A DNA stretch of 64,000 bases from Argentina anserina (taxonomy: Eukaryota > Streptophyta > Magnoliopsida > Rosales > Rosaceae), in NCBI RefSeq assembly GCF_933775445.1, contig NC_065878.1:22022395-22086394 (forward strand). The letters are read 5' to 3'. This document shows positions 17,067 to 29,822 of this stretch, in pieces. The notes under the pieces were generated by a model. That model saw only the letters and a list, made by a program, of their open reading frames with translations. It did not search any database and was not told the origin of the DNA. The translations under genes were made by a program, and so were the position numbers. Every line of letters begins with the position of its first letter. The stretch's first letter is position 1.

Positions 17067-17433
17067 CATGGCCGCACACATGTACGTTGGGAAACACTTA
17101 TCTTCAGTTTCATGTCAACATGTGACTTAATTTTTGCTTTTTATTTCTTTTGTATATCTTCTTCGGCCTTTTTGCTACTTTCATACATCATGAGCTTAAA
17201 TTTAAGTATTCTGAATTAGGTCCGGTTCAAATGCCCAAAAAAAAATGCCACAACATTTGACACAAGTTTTACACTTCTTATGAACCCTTAATATCTAACC
17301 ATTTAATGGTCTTGATTGATTTTGGTAAATGACATGCATTAGATTTCATGTCCGCACACGTACGTTGGGAAACACTTATCTTCAGTTTCATGTCAACATG
17401 TGACTTAATCTTTGCTTTTTATTTCTTTTGTAT
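17067..17433. repeat. tandem direct duplication containing a TIR arm
   Basis: A unit of about 280 bp starts near 17067 (CATGGCCGCACACATG) and again near 17347 (CATGTCCGCACACG). The second copy runs to 17433, is cut by the LTR element 17434-27058, and resumes at 27064 to about 27236 with the matching sequence (CTTTTTGCTACTTTCATACA). Inside each copy, from about 17212 and 27126, is a segment starting GGTCCGGTTCAAA. Its inverted partner lies at 29926-30052. Confidence 0.8.
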
Positions 17434-17629
17434 TGTTTAAGAAAAATGTAATATGCATCAAAATATGGAAAAATATCATTTTTATTCATTGATAAAGAGG
17501 TCTTACATATAGGCATCACATTGAGTATCCCGTAGAATAAGAGATTATATATCATTCTTTATCTAAACTAACATATATTAATTAGGACAAGATACACCGG
17601 AAGATTACGAAGATAATTCTCATACAACA
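17434..17629 (-). repeat. left LTR (3' LTR in element orientation)
   Basis: 196 bp, TGTTTAAG...CATACAACA. Its partner at 26863-27058 has the same length and is clearly similar throughout (for example TTTATTCATTGATAAAGA in both). Confidence 0.88.
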
Positions 17630-20411
17630 CCCCCCTTGTATCGCGATCCTAATTTGTCATGGTGCAATATTGTTGCCTCGGTATAAACTTTGCCAAGCAA
17701 AATAAAAACCTCTTGGGTAAAATAAAAAGCTTGGTCGAAAGGAAAAAGAACACAACGTACCAACTACAGTTGAAGATAACATGTGGAATAGACTCCCCCT
17801 GAAGTCTGCAAAACAACTCCACCTGATTGGTAACGTAATCTCAGAGTTTAGATAGATAGCGCATATGAACGCTCATCACATTCCTCAAAAGAAGCAATGA
17901 GTCAATGATTTGAATATCAAATCTCGCCAAATATTATTAAATCACACATGTACACTTATCCGTACATGGATCAAAAGAAAGAGAATTGCATAACAATTCA
18001 AAACAAGAGTTTGCAATGAAAAACAGATTCACGCGTGGTATGACCTTTACGTACTTAAATAATCATAACTTCTTTTAATACAATAGGTATAAATGAACAA
18101 TAAAAGGTTCTGGAAAGTAGACACTCGTGGCTTTCCATTGATATGTGGGTCACAATCTAGTTCGTTTGGAGCTGATCACAAAGCTCTGTCGAAGTTTACT
18201 CAGCTGCAGGTTTCAGACAGATCCGTCATATTTTACTAAAATAGCAATAACTCACTCAATGTAATAGATATGATCAAATGGTTAGTGTCCCTAGAAAGTA
18301 GACACAAATCTTTCAAATGGTACCTAATTCACTATTTTTCAATAAGTGAACTGCCGTATAAGTCTCGTGGAAGTTGGCCTACGAATCTGGGCAGCAACTG
18401 ACATCGCTTCATTAAAGTGTCTTTTGTGTTGGGATATAGGATTTGATGTCATAAACGTGCTGTGATCAAACATTAACATATGTGTGGGCGCACTCAGCCA
18501 TCATCTTGGTCTTACAAGTTTAAATCAAATGAGATGTCGAGTCGAATATATTACAACAAGTGCATGCATACACATATCGTACTTAAATATGGAGAGTTTC
18601 ATCTCTTAAGACTTATCGTCGCTCATTCGGCGGAAACATGTCTTCTCATGGCTTCAACTAAATATGGAGCTTCGAAATTGCATCATTTGACTCTTAGTTC
18701 ATCAAGAGTCCATCACACTTCATTTTAATATCTCTACCTTTATCAAATTAACGTCCTCTGTGGCCTGGAGGCACTTGAATTAGGTTAAAACCAATCAACT
18801 CAAGATATTTATCTACATATCTTAACTTAGTCCTAACATAGATGATATGTAACCACAAGCTACAAATTTAGTTATTTTGGAAACCACCTAACTGACAAGG
18901 TATTATGAGAACAAACCGTCTCATATTTGATTCCAGTGTGTTTTGTCAGAGAGTTTGCGCCTTAAGGTGCGTCTAACCTCTTCTCACTACGTCTAACAAA
19001 GGTATAACTGTTAAAAATGGATCCTACGACTTTCCAGAAGCTTGTGGCGGCGACGTAGGTCGATCATCACCATCAATTCCTAACGGATAGCACTTTCCAT
19101 GTATGCCAATTTACAATGTTAGAATTTTGCTTCAACATAGTATGTATGGTTCGACATCAAACTCATTCAACATCGTTATTCTTCGAGATCTCTCATTTGG
19201 ATTAGTATTGACATTGAGGCGTCCCCCAATGATAACAATTATCCAATAAAACATACGAGTGAGTATCATTGATCATAGATCAAGTTGTGCCAGAACTCGC
19301 AATCAGCAAGCATTATCAAACCAGGTGGTCTCTCTACACTTTCGTAAGAGCCACGGCCTAATGACACTAACTACCAAATTCATGGAGTCACCGCGTCCCC
19401 AACAAATAGTGACTACATGTCCATTTATTAAACATCAATCCTTACATGCATAGTTGCAACATGTATATCTAATCTCGTCACGTCCATTTGTAGGACTATT
19501 AGGAACATAATGAGGCACAGTGGGACAAACCACAACAAAATCAAGTCGTTGAACTTGAACAAACTTGTTCTTCTCTCCCTCTAACGACGAGGAGACTAGC
19601 TCATCAAAAGTGACTAAATGAGATCGTTTGTTAAGGTTTGTCTATAATCATACATAGGTGGAAGTTCATGTCTTATTCAAAGAAAAAATTTAACATCAAA
19701 TAACCCATCAATATGCGCTTGTGGAGGTGCAATTTGACACATAAAATATGCGGACGATAAACTATTAACATAATCCGTTAATAAACATGCATATTGTTAA
19801 ACTTGAAACACTAACATATGAATCGTTACAACCATAACATAAATGATGGTGGTATAGATGGATACCATAAAATAAGACACGCTACAAGTTGTAGCTTATG
19901 GTTCGAATTGTTGGTTCGTTTGAAGCCTAAACACATCAACAACCAATACCAAACATTTGTTTTACACTTCCTTGAATCAGTTGAATGGTTCACTGAATTT
20001 TCGAACCCCGAATGCTACGAAATTTTAGGAGTAAGTAAACATAGGTGTTAGAAATCTCATGTCATCAGTCTCTCTGCTGGAACCGGTCAGAAAAGTACCG
20101 AACTGGCCGGAATACTCACCCGAGGTCAGTGACCACTTGTGTTGAGCGGTTCACCATGTTCCAGGTCTCCAAATAGACTCAAATTTTGTGAGTAGGTAGC
20201 CTTGAATGTAGAAATCAGTGGCCTCAAGTAGCACCTCAATATCCCACCTAAAAGTTTATGAACCAGTCCTCACAATGACAAGTCCGCAAATCTGTAAATC
20301 CTGAAATGTTAGGCTTTTTTAACTTTTGTCATTGTTTTGGGTGCTTCATAACATCTAAGTATTATGGTTTAAGTTTAACCATGATATATGTATCACCACA
20401 ATATATTTGAT

Positions 20412-22280
20412 TGATAGAGTGTTGATTAAAATATCTATAATAAACCCTGTAAAATGTTGTAGTTAGTATAGAATAAGCAGAGATCGTTCTTTCCGGGGAA
20501 TTGAAGGGAACTCTAAACTTTTAGTGATAACAAATAATGGGGGGTTTGAGATTGATTATTAACTACTAAAATAAAACCTAAATTACTATTTACATGATCG
20601 ACTTCTCTTTAACAAACTTAAACCAAATTTACTATTACACCACATAATTACAAGTTCGAACTTATAATGCATTCTAATTCGACCGATTACATATCTTTTA
20701 GACACCAATACAATTAGAGCCTTAGGGGATCATCCAATCATGCAAGATTTCATTTAACATTTAGATTGACTTAGGACCTAATCTAAATTTGCATGCAATC
20801 AAATTCAATAACACTTAGAGTATAAATCAAACAAGATTACATTTAAGCACCAAATCTTTGTTTGAGACATGTTTCATGTGTGGCGTCACCCATCATGGTT
20901 TCACATGCAAATTTCCAGAATATTTACCACTTTTAATCAACACAACCTACTTAAGGCATGATTCGATTTGTGTCAATATGGTTGATGAATCTAGCCCTCA
21001 AACACAATCTTAAAGATTGCATCTAAGCACTAAATTCATATGCATCTATATAATAATTATCTAAAAGTATGAGAAAGATGATTAGAATACAACAATATAA
21101 ATACAAACTCAATAATTATAGGAAACCATCAATTCGGCAAAGAACTAAAAATCCAATAAAAATCTGAAAATTTCTATTCTTAATACAAAACAATAATCTC
21201 ACATAAACATTATACTACAATATTCATAGATAAAGTATTGTAGAAAATCAAAAACGAACAAACCCATGGAGATGAGTTGCGAGAATCACACGTTGTATAA
21301 ACCTTGGAGGTGTGTCTTTAATGGTGATTTCGGTGGAGATAGAATTTGTATATGGGGGAGAACGGGTTGCTGTTTTAGTGAAGAATGTTTGAGGTAGTAT
21401 TTTGGTAGAGTTTTGGCTCTTGAATGCAAAGGAGAAGTGATCTTATTTGAGAGATGAAGCCATGCATATATAGAGGAAAGAGGGAGGGTAGGCTTGGTTT
21501 GAACTTGCCTCTTTCTTCCTATTATAATGTCATGCTTTAATCCCTTAAATCATGTCATGCTTTAATCCCTTAAATCATGTCATGCTTTATTCCCTTAAAT
21601 CATGTCATGTTTTATTTCCTAAATCATGTCATGTTTTATTTCCTAAATCATGCCATGTTTTATTTCCTAAATCATGTCATGTTTTATTCTTTTAATGATC
21701 ATATTCTAGCTTTTAGGTTGCATATGCATGGCTCCATCTCTCTTCTTTTCACTTAATTAATCTTCACATTTATTTCTTCATTCTTCTTTTCTTCTTCCCA
21801 CGGCAATGACTCCATCTCTTAATTCTCTCCACTTTCTTATCTCTTCTATTTAATTGTTGCATGACTTGTTGATGATAGGACTCTATGTGCATGACTTCTC
21901 CTTGTTTTCCTCTAGTATTATCTCTTAAATCCAATCTGAAAATAAGAAAATAAAATCATAAGTAAGAGATAATTAGTTTCTAAACCTAACAAGGATTCCT
22001 AGTGCAAGAAGGACTCTCAAAATATCGCCAATGCGACCAAAATGTAGAAAGATGAAGACTCCTAATCCAACTAGGTTTCATAGTCCTACAAGGATTCCTA
22101 CTCAAACTAGGACTCTAGATCAATTCTGCGTTTTTAACTCATGTAAGCACAAAAATGCATCCAATACCGCTCAAGACTCTTGCTACGACTCAATGACTCA
22201 ATAGTATAACAATAAGGGCCAAGTAAAGTACAAATAGAGGTAAAAACATGTTAAGAACATCGCACAAAGTGCTCCTATCA
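20412..22280 (-). mobile_element. probable solo LTR nested in the larger LTR element
   Basis: The block starts TGATAGAG and ends CCTATCA, so the termini form the inverted pair TGATAG/CTATCA. The flanking five bases are TTGAT (20407-20411) and TTTAT (22281-22285), one mismatch. At 1869 bp without coding capacity it looks like a long gypsy-type LTR. It includes the GGGAATTGAAGGGAACTCTAAAC stretch common in such LTRs (core near 20498) and a minisatellite at 21525-21690. Confidence 0.6.
21525..21690. repeat. minisatellite, about seven units of 24-27 bp
   Basis: Repeated units of the form CATGTCATGYTTTATTYCCTTAAAT run head to tail. The earlier units carry CTTTAATCCCTTAAAT and the later ones TTTTATTTCCTAAAT, so two unit variants have each been amplified. 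Confidence 0.85.
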
Positions 22281-23139
22281 TTTATCCTCAAAGTGAATTA
22301 TGATTGAGCCAATTTCAGCTTCTCTCTTATGTCTCATTTTCTTTAACGTATGAGGGTGTATACCACTCCTAAACTTGACTAAAGAATAGGATTGGAGATT
22401 GAGCATAGTCAATGAATGATCATAGATGGGTATGCACTTGTTAACGCATAGATTACATCTCCATTACTTTGGAGGAGTTATATTGATCTATATAACATCT
22501 TTGCTCAAAAGAATAGCCTATACGAGTCACCGATTCATTATTCTGAATCATAGTAACGAGAAATAATACAATTCATACTATATCGACTCATGAGATGTGC
22601 TTCTCATTAGAAGCATTACATAAGAACTTTTTCACAATGAGTTTTTAGGTGACACACTTGGCAAAAGTATTGTCTTCAAGTAGCTTATCGTCTCACCAAT
22701 TTCATGGTTCCATTGTTAGTTTATCAACCTAGATAACTATTATGACAAAAATCATTTCATAGGTTCAATTGCTATCTTGATACATAAAAGCATGTAATTT
22801 GAATCATAATGCCGTAAGACATTTAAACTTGAATATTTAAACCGCTCGTGATTCTATGTGATGATTTAATCATCGTAGTCACAATGGATTAAAAACTAAA
22901 TCCATTAATAGCTTTATTTTAGCTATGCACTCAACGTCTCTTTAACATATTCATAAACAAGAATATTGAGACAAGTAGTCTTAAGTCAAGACATATAAAC
23001 ATCACAATATAAAGCTCGGTAAGTGCACTGATATAGTCTCAAATTGCCGCTTAACGTTACTTCAGGGTTTTAGACCCTCAAACGTCATTCACGAATGATT
23101 TTGACATGCAAATATCGTACATATACACCATAGATCCAA

Positions 23140-23285
23140 ATATAAGAATCACCGTACGGGGGTGGCAGCGGAGGCTGCAGAGGCCGCGCGGGGGGCAGTG
23201 TAGGGGTTGCAGGGGGACTGTAGAAGGGGATGCAGGGGGACCTTGCAGGATGCCTAGGGGCCGAGACAAGAGCTCAACCAATTTT
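23140..23285. other. GC-rich island inside the LTR element
   Basis: A roughly 140-bp G-rich stretch (GGGGGTGGCAGCGGAGGC and similar) stands out against AT-rich surroundings. The frames across it are low-complexity Pro/Arg/Gly on either strand and match nothing known to me. It may be part of the internal region of the retroelement. Confidence 0.4.
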
Positions 23286-24575
23286 TGATGCCATTAGGGA
23301 TAAAACCGAGCGGCAGACGGAACATCTTGACGATACTGTTAAGGCCATAACTCGCGAACCTGTTATAGTTTTTCACTCTCCTAATCTTGTACGAGCGTTA
23401 GTTCAATTCAAACTTTGTGAAAAACATCACCATATTTTGAAATTGAGGGATATAAAGTACATTACATGGCGTGTAACACTACAAGTCATCACCAAAACAA
23501 GGTGGAAACATGTCATAACAAGACATCAATCAATGCTTCATCATGCCAACGAGGCATAAATATGCTATAACAACATCAATGATCATATATAAGTGTGCAT
23601 TACACCACACAAAGATCATGTAAGCTTGACTTATGCCACAATAAAAACCGTGGGCTTATGTAGGTAGTGTCATGTAGTATGTAGTGCGTTACATTGCATT
23701 AACATATTATTTTTGGTAATGAAACTATAATTGCATCGAGACATTCTCGTATGTTCGTTTACTTGAACTACATAAGAATTTTATAGCTAACAATTTGATT
23801 GAGATTTTGACCATGAACCAATTTAAAAATGTATTGATTAAGTAACATTAGTCACAGAAACTTAGGAATAAACGGATATGTAGTCATTCAGACTATTAAC
23901 CGAAGTTTTATACTTCATTATTTTCATTTTATAACCGCAATGTATAATTGATTTGAAAACTGTAATAGTGAGAAGATATTCTCATGTTCTTCCATATAAT
24001 GAGTGTCTTGTTGCAAAAACTTCTCATATCTAACGTTTGTATATTTTGACCATAATGGTTTTGTCTTTTAATGAAACGATGTTGCACCAAAAGAAATTAA
24101 TCTGGACTAGATGCATAAACATATCCAACATGAAAATGTCAAATTTCAAACGCATGTTGCGGTCAACAAGAGGGAAGATTCATTAGTATCAAAATCCGAT
24201 ACGACTTCCAAGTACTGAATTGTAGGTCAACTCCCAGAGTATGGTAACTCAATTCAATAAACCGTGATAAATTTCGTCACAATGGTATAAGTGACAATTT
24301 CAGTCACAAACCGGTGGTATAAGCGACAATTTCCGTCGCAAACCAATGTTTGTCCCATGTTTTTTCAAACATGTATTTACACACAACGGTTACGGATGGT
24401 AACAGCGGCACTCCCAGCCACTCCAAAAACTCGGTACCAGGGGAATCATATCCTTGTATACCACCCGAGAAGCGAAAGAATTGGGTTGAAAAATAAATAG
24501 AGGTTGAAAGTCCCCGATGAAAGACAAAGTTCAAAGGAATTTAAATTGCATGAAAGCAGCAACGTTAAATAAAAA

Positions 24576-25985
24576 TGACGTGCTTATATTATCCAATATT
24601 TATATGCATCATATTCTTTGTTTATATGTTTAGTTTTCTAATTTATGATTGATTTATGTTATTTTAGTGTGTTTATAGGTTTGTGTCAAAAAGAGAAGAA
24701 AATAAGCTAAAATGAGCTAACAAATATTAAATGAAAATTATATTCGTCATTGTCAGAATATACCTATGCAGAACCATCGAATTTTCCAAGCTACTGTGGG
24801 AGTTCCAGATCGAATCAGACCACGAGCCTTATACCATTGGAAATATGTGAATGTCTATTTTATGTAGGATTTTACGGATCTTAATTTCGATACTCTGAAA
24901 GAAAGTTATGATCGTTTAAGTGACGAAAGGTCAGAGCTGAAACCTGCTCGGGTTTGCTTTCATTTATGGAGAATTCAAGTTGTGTTGCCAAGTGAATCCA
25001 ATTTCAATACATCAAAGTCAATGATTCATATGAAGATGCAAAGAGTACATGAATTCCTACTTTTACAAATGATATTTCAAGGTTTTCCCATTCCATATCA
25101 AATTAGGAGTCTGAAACTAAGTTTTACAATGAAATTGAAGTCAAAGATGAGCAAAACTTTCTCTATATAAGGGAGCACGAATTTCATATGAGGGGAGGTT
25201 TCCAGAGCACAATGTAGACGCCAAAAGAGCAGAGACCATCCATCCATCTTCACCATTCCATTATTTTATGTTTTTGTTATGTTTTTCTTAGTTTTAGTTT
25301 TAAGCCTTTTTCTAGGGTTAGGATGATGTCCTATCATGATTGTTTATGTAGTTTGATGTTTTAATTGATGGATTTATAATTTCTTTATGATGAATTCTTA
25401 GTCACTATTTGAATTGATGTTTTATGTTTAAGTTATTTGATTGATCACCTTAGGGCTTTGCATATAGTAATTAGAAGATGAATTTGAGACGTACCTACAA
25501 TATAATTCAACTTAGCTTATTGTGATTAAGAGTTGTCAATTACATTATTGTCGTACGTGAAGTTATAGTTTGCATGATTCTCTTGTTTTTTAGAACGTAA
25601 TGAGTCTTGCATGTTAAATTTTTGTCGTACCTGGATATACGACATCTGTCGTCCTTGAAGAGTATCATACACTTAAGGAAAACTATGGTCTAAGTGTCGT
25701 ACCTGGACTTAGATACGGGAATTGTCATCTAGAAAAACAAAAGAATCTATTAGTTACATTGATACATAAATATGATTATTAATGGTTAACTCTGATGCCC
25801 TAGGTTCTATATTGTTTGTTTCTTTTATAATTTGTTATTTGAAAACCTAAAATATATTTTCTTAGTTTAGATTATTTAAGTTAGGTTAAATCGATTCTCA
25901 ATCCCTAGTTGGAACGACCTCACACTTGCACACTATACTGACGACGATTCGTGTGCTTGCGAGTTTTAATTAAAATTTCACAACA
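24576..25985. mobile_element. possible second nested solo LTR
   Basis: The block begins TGACGTGC and ends TTTCACAACA. The flanking bases are AAAAA and AAAAC, so the duplication is imperfect and weak. The right part carries the CGACCTCACACTTGCACACTAT...TGCTTGCGAGTTTTAATTAAA type of ending seen in plant gypsy LTRs. The exact left end is uncertain. Confidence 0.4.
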
Positions 25986-26862
25986 AAAACATGCTTGGTT
26001 GTTTGTCAAATAAATAGCGCATAAGTGTTGCTCTTGCTTAATTCCATGATCATGCTTGAATCCACGAATGTGTCACAAAGTAACTCTTGCCATTCGAATT
26101 TGTATCGTCATGTGATAAATGACAGGAAAAATAAAAATATATGGTTAGTTCACATAAACCATATGGAAAATAATAAAAAGTAATAAAAAGATTACTGAGA
26201 CAGTAAAAACCCTTTTTGCCCTGGAGCAAATTTACTATGCCCCTATTTTTACCATTTACCCAAGGGGTAAGAAAACCTCACAACCAAGTCGGGTTGAACT
26301 AAAGATCCGGTTTGAATCCCATAAATCTGGATCGAGCGCTCGATCTGCAAAATCGGCAACAATGGTGTCGAAAAAGAGCGACGCTGGGTCGAAGGAAGAC
26401 ACCAAATTTCTCTCAACAACAGGTTATACCGCCGTCTGGGCTTTTGTGCATGCGGCGGCGATGTTGATGGGAATGGGAAGTTGCAACGGAGGTGTCGTGG
26501 ACAGCTCTAGGTCGCGGCTTGAAGCAGCAATGCTAGGTCTGAGGTCGGGGGGACGACGAGGTTCTGGGCACGAGCACCGAGACTAGAGCAAGTCCGGTTG
26601 CTTCAACCAGAAGAGAATATGATCAAGTTATATCGGAGAAGATGGGGGTGCCTGCATCAAAACATTGGGTGCCCAGAGGCCAAACCGATTTTTGGTTTTT
26701 TTTTCATTAGATTTTTTTTGTCTTATTCGATCAATTTTTTTCATGACAGAATAAATTTTACGTCATCTTATGTCGAATTGTTTACATGACAGAATAATTT
26801 GTTTTTCAAAAATTAGGGTTCTAGACCTAAAAACTCAATGTTAGAACTACGTGTTGATAACG

Positions 26863-27058
26863 TGTTACAGAAGAATGTAATACACATTAAAATAAGGAGA
26901 AACATCATCTTTATTCATTGATAAAGATGTCTTATATATAGGCATTACAGTGAGTATTCCGTAGAATAAGAGATTATATATAATTTCTTATCTAAACTAA
27001 CATATACTAATTAGGAAAATAGACACCGAAATATTACGGAGATAATTCTCCTACAACA
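26863..27058 (-). repeat. right LTR (5' LTR in element orientation)
   Basis: 196 bp, TGTTACAG...CTACAACA, followed by the TGTAT target duplication. It pairs with 17434-17629. Confidence 0.88.
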
Positions 27059-27539
27059 TGTATATCTTTTTTGGCCTTTTTGCTACTTTCATACATCATT
27101 GAGCTTAAATTTACGTATTTTGAATTAGGTCCGGTTCAAAGGCTCAAAAAAAAAACACTTCTTATGAACCCTTGAATATCTAACCATTTAATGGTCTTGA
27201 TTGATTTTGGTAATTAACATGCATTATATTTCATGCCAATATAACTAAAATAAAATAAAAATTTATTTATTCTATGAACAAAAGAAAAAATAAAAAATGG
27301 TCTAAGTTGAAGAACAGATAAATAAGAATTAAGTTCACCACAACCCTAAATCTAGAATTAAGTTGAAGAACATAAGAAAAAACTCAAATTCGAACCCTAA
27401 CCCTTGAAATTCCAATTTTTAAACTTCAATCATTATTAAAATCAAATGATATTGCTAATTAACAATCTAATCTTAATCATTATCAACAATGGCTATGGCT
27501 GATTAAAAACTTCAAAATATGAAAATCAATTTATGTGAA

Positions 27540-28779
27540 TAGATTGAATATAGACAAAACCAACAATGTGTGTCGTAAAATACATATGCAGTGTGTCATA
27601 AAAGACCATGTCGTAAAAGACAATTTCATTTTGCGACACACAAAATGTATGTCGTGGAAGACATATTTCACGCGTCATAAAAGACATTTTTGTGCATCGT
27701 AAAAGACATTTTTGCAAATTCAATAGTGTGTTGTAAAAGATCATTTCGTATGTCATAAAAGACATTTGCGCATGCCTTAGAAGATGGTTTTGCATGTCGA
27801 AAAAGACACTATTGCAGGTTGTAAAAGATTTCTAAATACCCTCATGTAATAGACAATACTTTCGATATAAACCATTTCAATCAAGATTAAGAAACACATA
27901 CCAAGTCTACACAGTTCCAATCCCCAATTCATTCACTCTTGTGGTGAAACTTTTCAAACTAGAAGTATGATCATACAATTACCTAACAAATCAACACATC
28001 TCTGAAAATTCAGTTAAATACTTTGTTACAAACCAAAGTATAGTAACAAAAAACCTTAAGAGAAGATGTATTCTCAAACCTCTTCACATATGTATAAAGC
28101 CAAACATCCTTGGATCGAGCAGATGTATATCTTGGCCTACAAACATCATAATATTGAAGAATTAAGATATTGATAGAAAAAGATAGAAAGCTCAAGGAAC
28201 CAGTGCTTCAAACAGAGAAGAAACATATTAAAAGCTCAAGAAACCAGTGCTTCAAACAGAGAAGAAACAAAATTAAAAGCATACATCGGTAAGCCTCATC
28301 ACTTAATGTAAGACATTAACTTGATTGTATCAAAAACATGTGCACAAAAAAAATTTGAGAGAAGAGGAAATTCAATTTTGAAAGAAAGGAAGCTAGGGAT
28401 TTTCAAATCATCAGTTTTTTTTTTGTTACCATTCAAATCAGCTCCTTTTATAACCTTTTATACTTAAAAAAATCAGAAATTTATTTGAATATATTTGAAA
28501 TTTACAACATTCATAAAATGTAAGTCGTAAAAGACTCGATTCATTTATGACACACATTTTTGTGCACGTCGTTAATGTAAACTAAATTTACAACACACAT
28601 AAATTGTTTGTCGTAAATGACCCATACAGATACTTTAACAACACACATTTAATGTATGTTGTAAATGACTACTTTTTACGACACACATTTTTTATAAGTC
28701 GTGAATGACTATCTTTTACAACACGCGCTAAATGTGTGTCATAAATGTGTGTTGTAAAATAAAAGTTTTCTTGTAGTGA
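27540..28779. mobile_element. truncated CACTA (En/Spm-like) element
   Basis: The right end reads TTTTCTTGTAGTG, the inverted form of the CACTACAAGAAAA terminus of plant CACTA transposons. Many short subterminal motifs of the form (G)TCGTAAAAGAC and ACGACACACATTT, in both orientations, crowd 27560-27830 and 28500-28770, which is typical of the superfamily. I could not find the opposite CACTA terminus, so the left end (about 27540) is approximate and may be lost. No transposase is present. Confidence 0.65.
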
Positions 28780-28971
28780 TTAAAATCAAGTTCAAAATCA
28801 AGATTTCATTGATCATCAATTTTCTAGAATTTTCTTTCCCTTTTTATCATCAATTTTTTAAATATGATTCAAAGTTTGAGATTGAGATTAATGATTTATA
28901 GGTTTTGATTTCCATGTGGTTTCATCTTAGTAAATTCTTACTATTTTAGGTCTTCAACTTATCATTTCGAT

Positions 28972-29822
28972 TAGAGGTCATCAAGGGCCGGGCTAGGGCT
29001 AGGACTAGCCCTACCCTAAATTTTAGGGCTTAGGACAAGACCGGGTCAACAAAATTTAGGGTCGGGCTAAGGCTTCAATTTGTAAGCCTTCGGCCCGCCA
29101 TACCGACCCATTTATGTAAGGCTAAGAGGATTGGGTAGGGTCCGGTCGGGCTAAGGCTTCAATTTGTAAGCCTTCGGCCTGCCCTACCAACCCATTTATG
29201 TAAGGCTAAGAGGATTGGGTAGGGTCGGGTCGGGTCGGGCTAGCCCTCCAAATAGGGCTAATTAGGACCAAAATGGGCCGGAAATTACATTATGTTTATT
29301 AAAAAAACTCTAAATAAATATATTGAAGTTATTTTTTTCCTCAATATTTAACTATATAATTCTACACGTAATATATGACTATTCTTTTTAACTTATAATC
29401 ATATTTTACATGCATATATATGATGGAGTTAGCTTAAGCAAATTATAAATATAAGCCGAAGTGCTTATATTCATATATTTAATGAATTTTCACTCAAAAT
29501 CAAGGGTTATTTAACAAAACATAAATAGAAATAAAACTTATAAAATCAAGAAACAAAATAAGATAAGTTATATTGCATATGTAATAGAAGAAACATATGT
29601 GAAAATAGAAAAAAAATATGTTAGTATTAGGGCAAAAAAGTCCAGCTTGGCCCTAAAAAACTCAATAGGGTCGAGCCGTAGGGTAGAGCCAATCTTTATT
29701 TGCACAACCCTTGCCCTACCTTAATTAAAAAAGGCTTGGGTTGACCCTTGCATTAGGGCGGACTAGGCCAGGCTTGCCCCTTTGGGGTAGAGCGGGCTTT
29801 AAGACGGGCCGAGACTTTAGGT
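28972..29822. mobile_element. hAT-like non-autonomous repeat rich in GGGCTAGG/GGGCCGGG
   Basis: Flanking eight-base sequences are TTTCGATT (left) and ATTCGATT (right), seven of eight matching. The ends are imperfect inverted repeats around GGTCATCAAGGGCCGG and its counterpart CCGGATGATGAGACC. GC-rich subterminal stretches surround an AT-rich centre. Inside is an 84-bp tandem duplication. Confidence 0.6.
29061..29228 (+). repeat. 84-bp tandem duplication, two copies
   Basis: Both copies start GTCGGGCTAAGGCTTCAATT, at 29061 and at 29145. They differ at only a few bases, so the duplication is fairly young relative to the element. Confidence 0.85.

Larger units (their letters stand above)
17434..27058 (-). 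mobile_element. LTR retrotransposon, decayed, with nested insertions
   Basis: LTRs of 196 bp at both ends (17434-17629 and 26863-27058) begin TGTT and end ACAACA. The perfect duplication TGTAT is at 17429-17433 and 27059-27063. The GGGGGG-type polypurine tract (minus strand) abuts the LTR at 17630, so the element lies in minus orientation. The sequence after the other LTR on the minus strand, CGTTATCAACACG, is the putative primer site. The LTRs differ at more than a dozen positions, so the insertion is not recent. No gag, protease, integrase or reverse transcriptase frame survives that I can recognise. Short LTRs suggest Copia or a non-coding derivative, but this is unproven. Removing the two nested LTR-like blocks leaves about 6.3 kb. 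Confidence 0.85.

Noticed and set aside
23078..23559. Frames around the GC-rich patch
   Set aside because: Low-complexity and inside a retroelement; no domain seen.
26362..26586. 74-codon frame with MVSKKSDAGSKEDTKF start
   Set aside because: Short, inside the LTR element, no match known to me and no continuation by splicing.
27560..28770. Regularly spaced GTCGTAAAAGAC motifs resembling a CRISPR-like array
   Set aside because: Motifs are short, degenerate, in both orientations and irregularly spaced in a plant genome; they are CACTA subterminal repeats.
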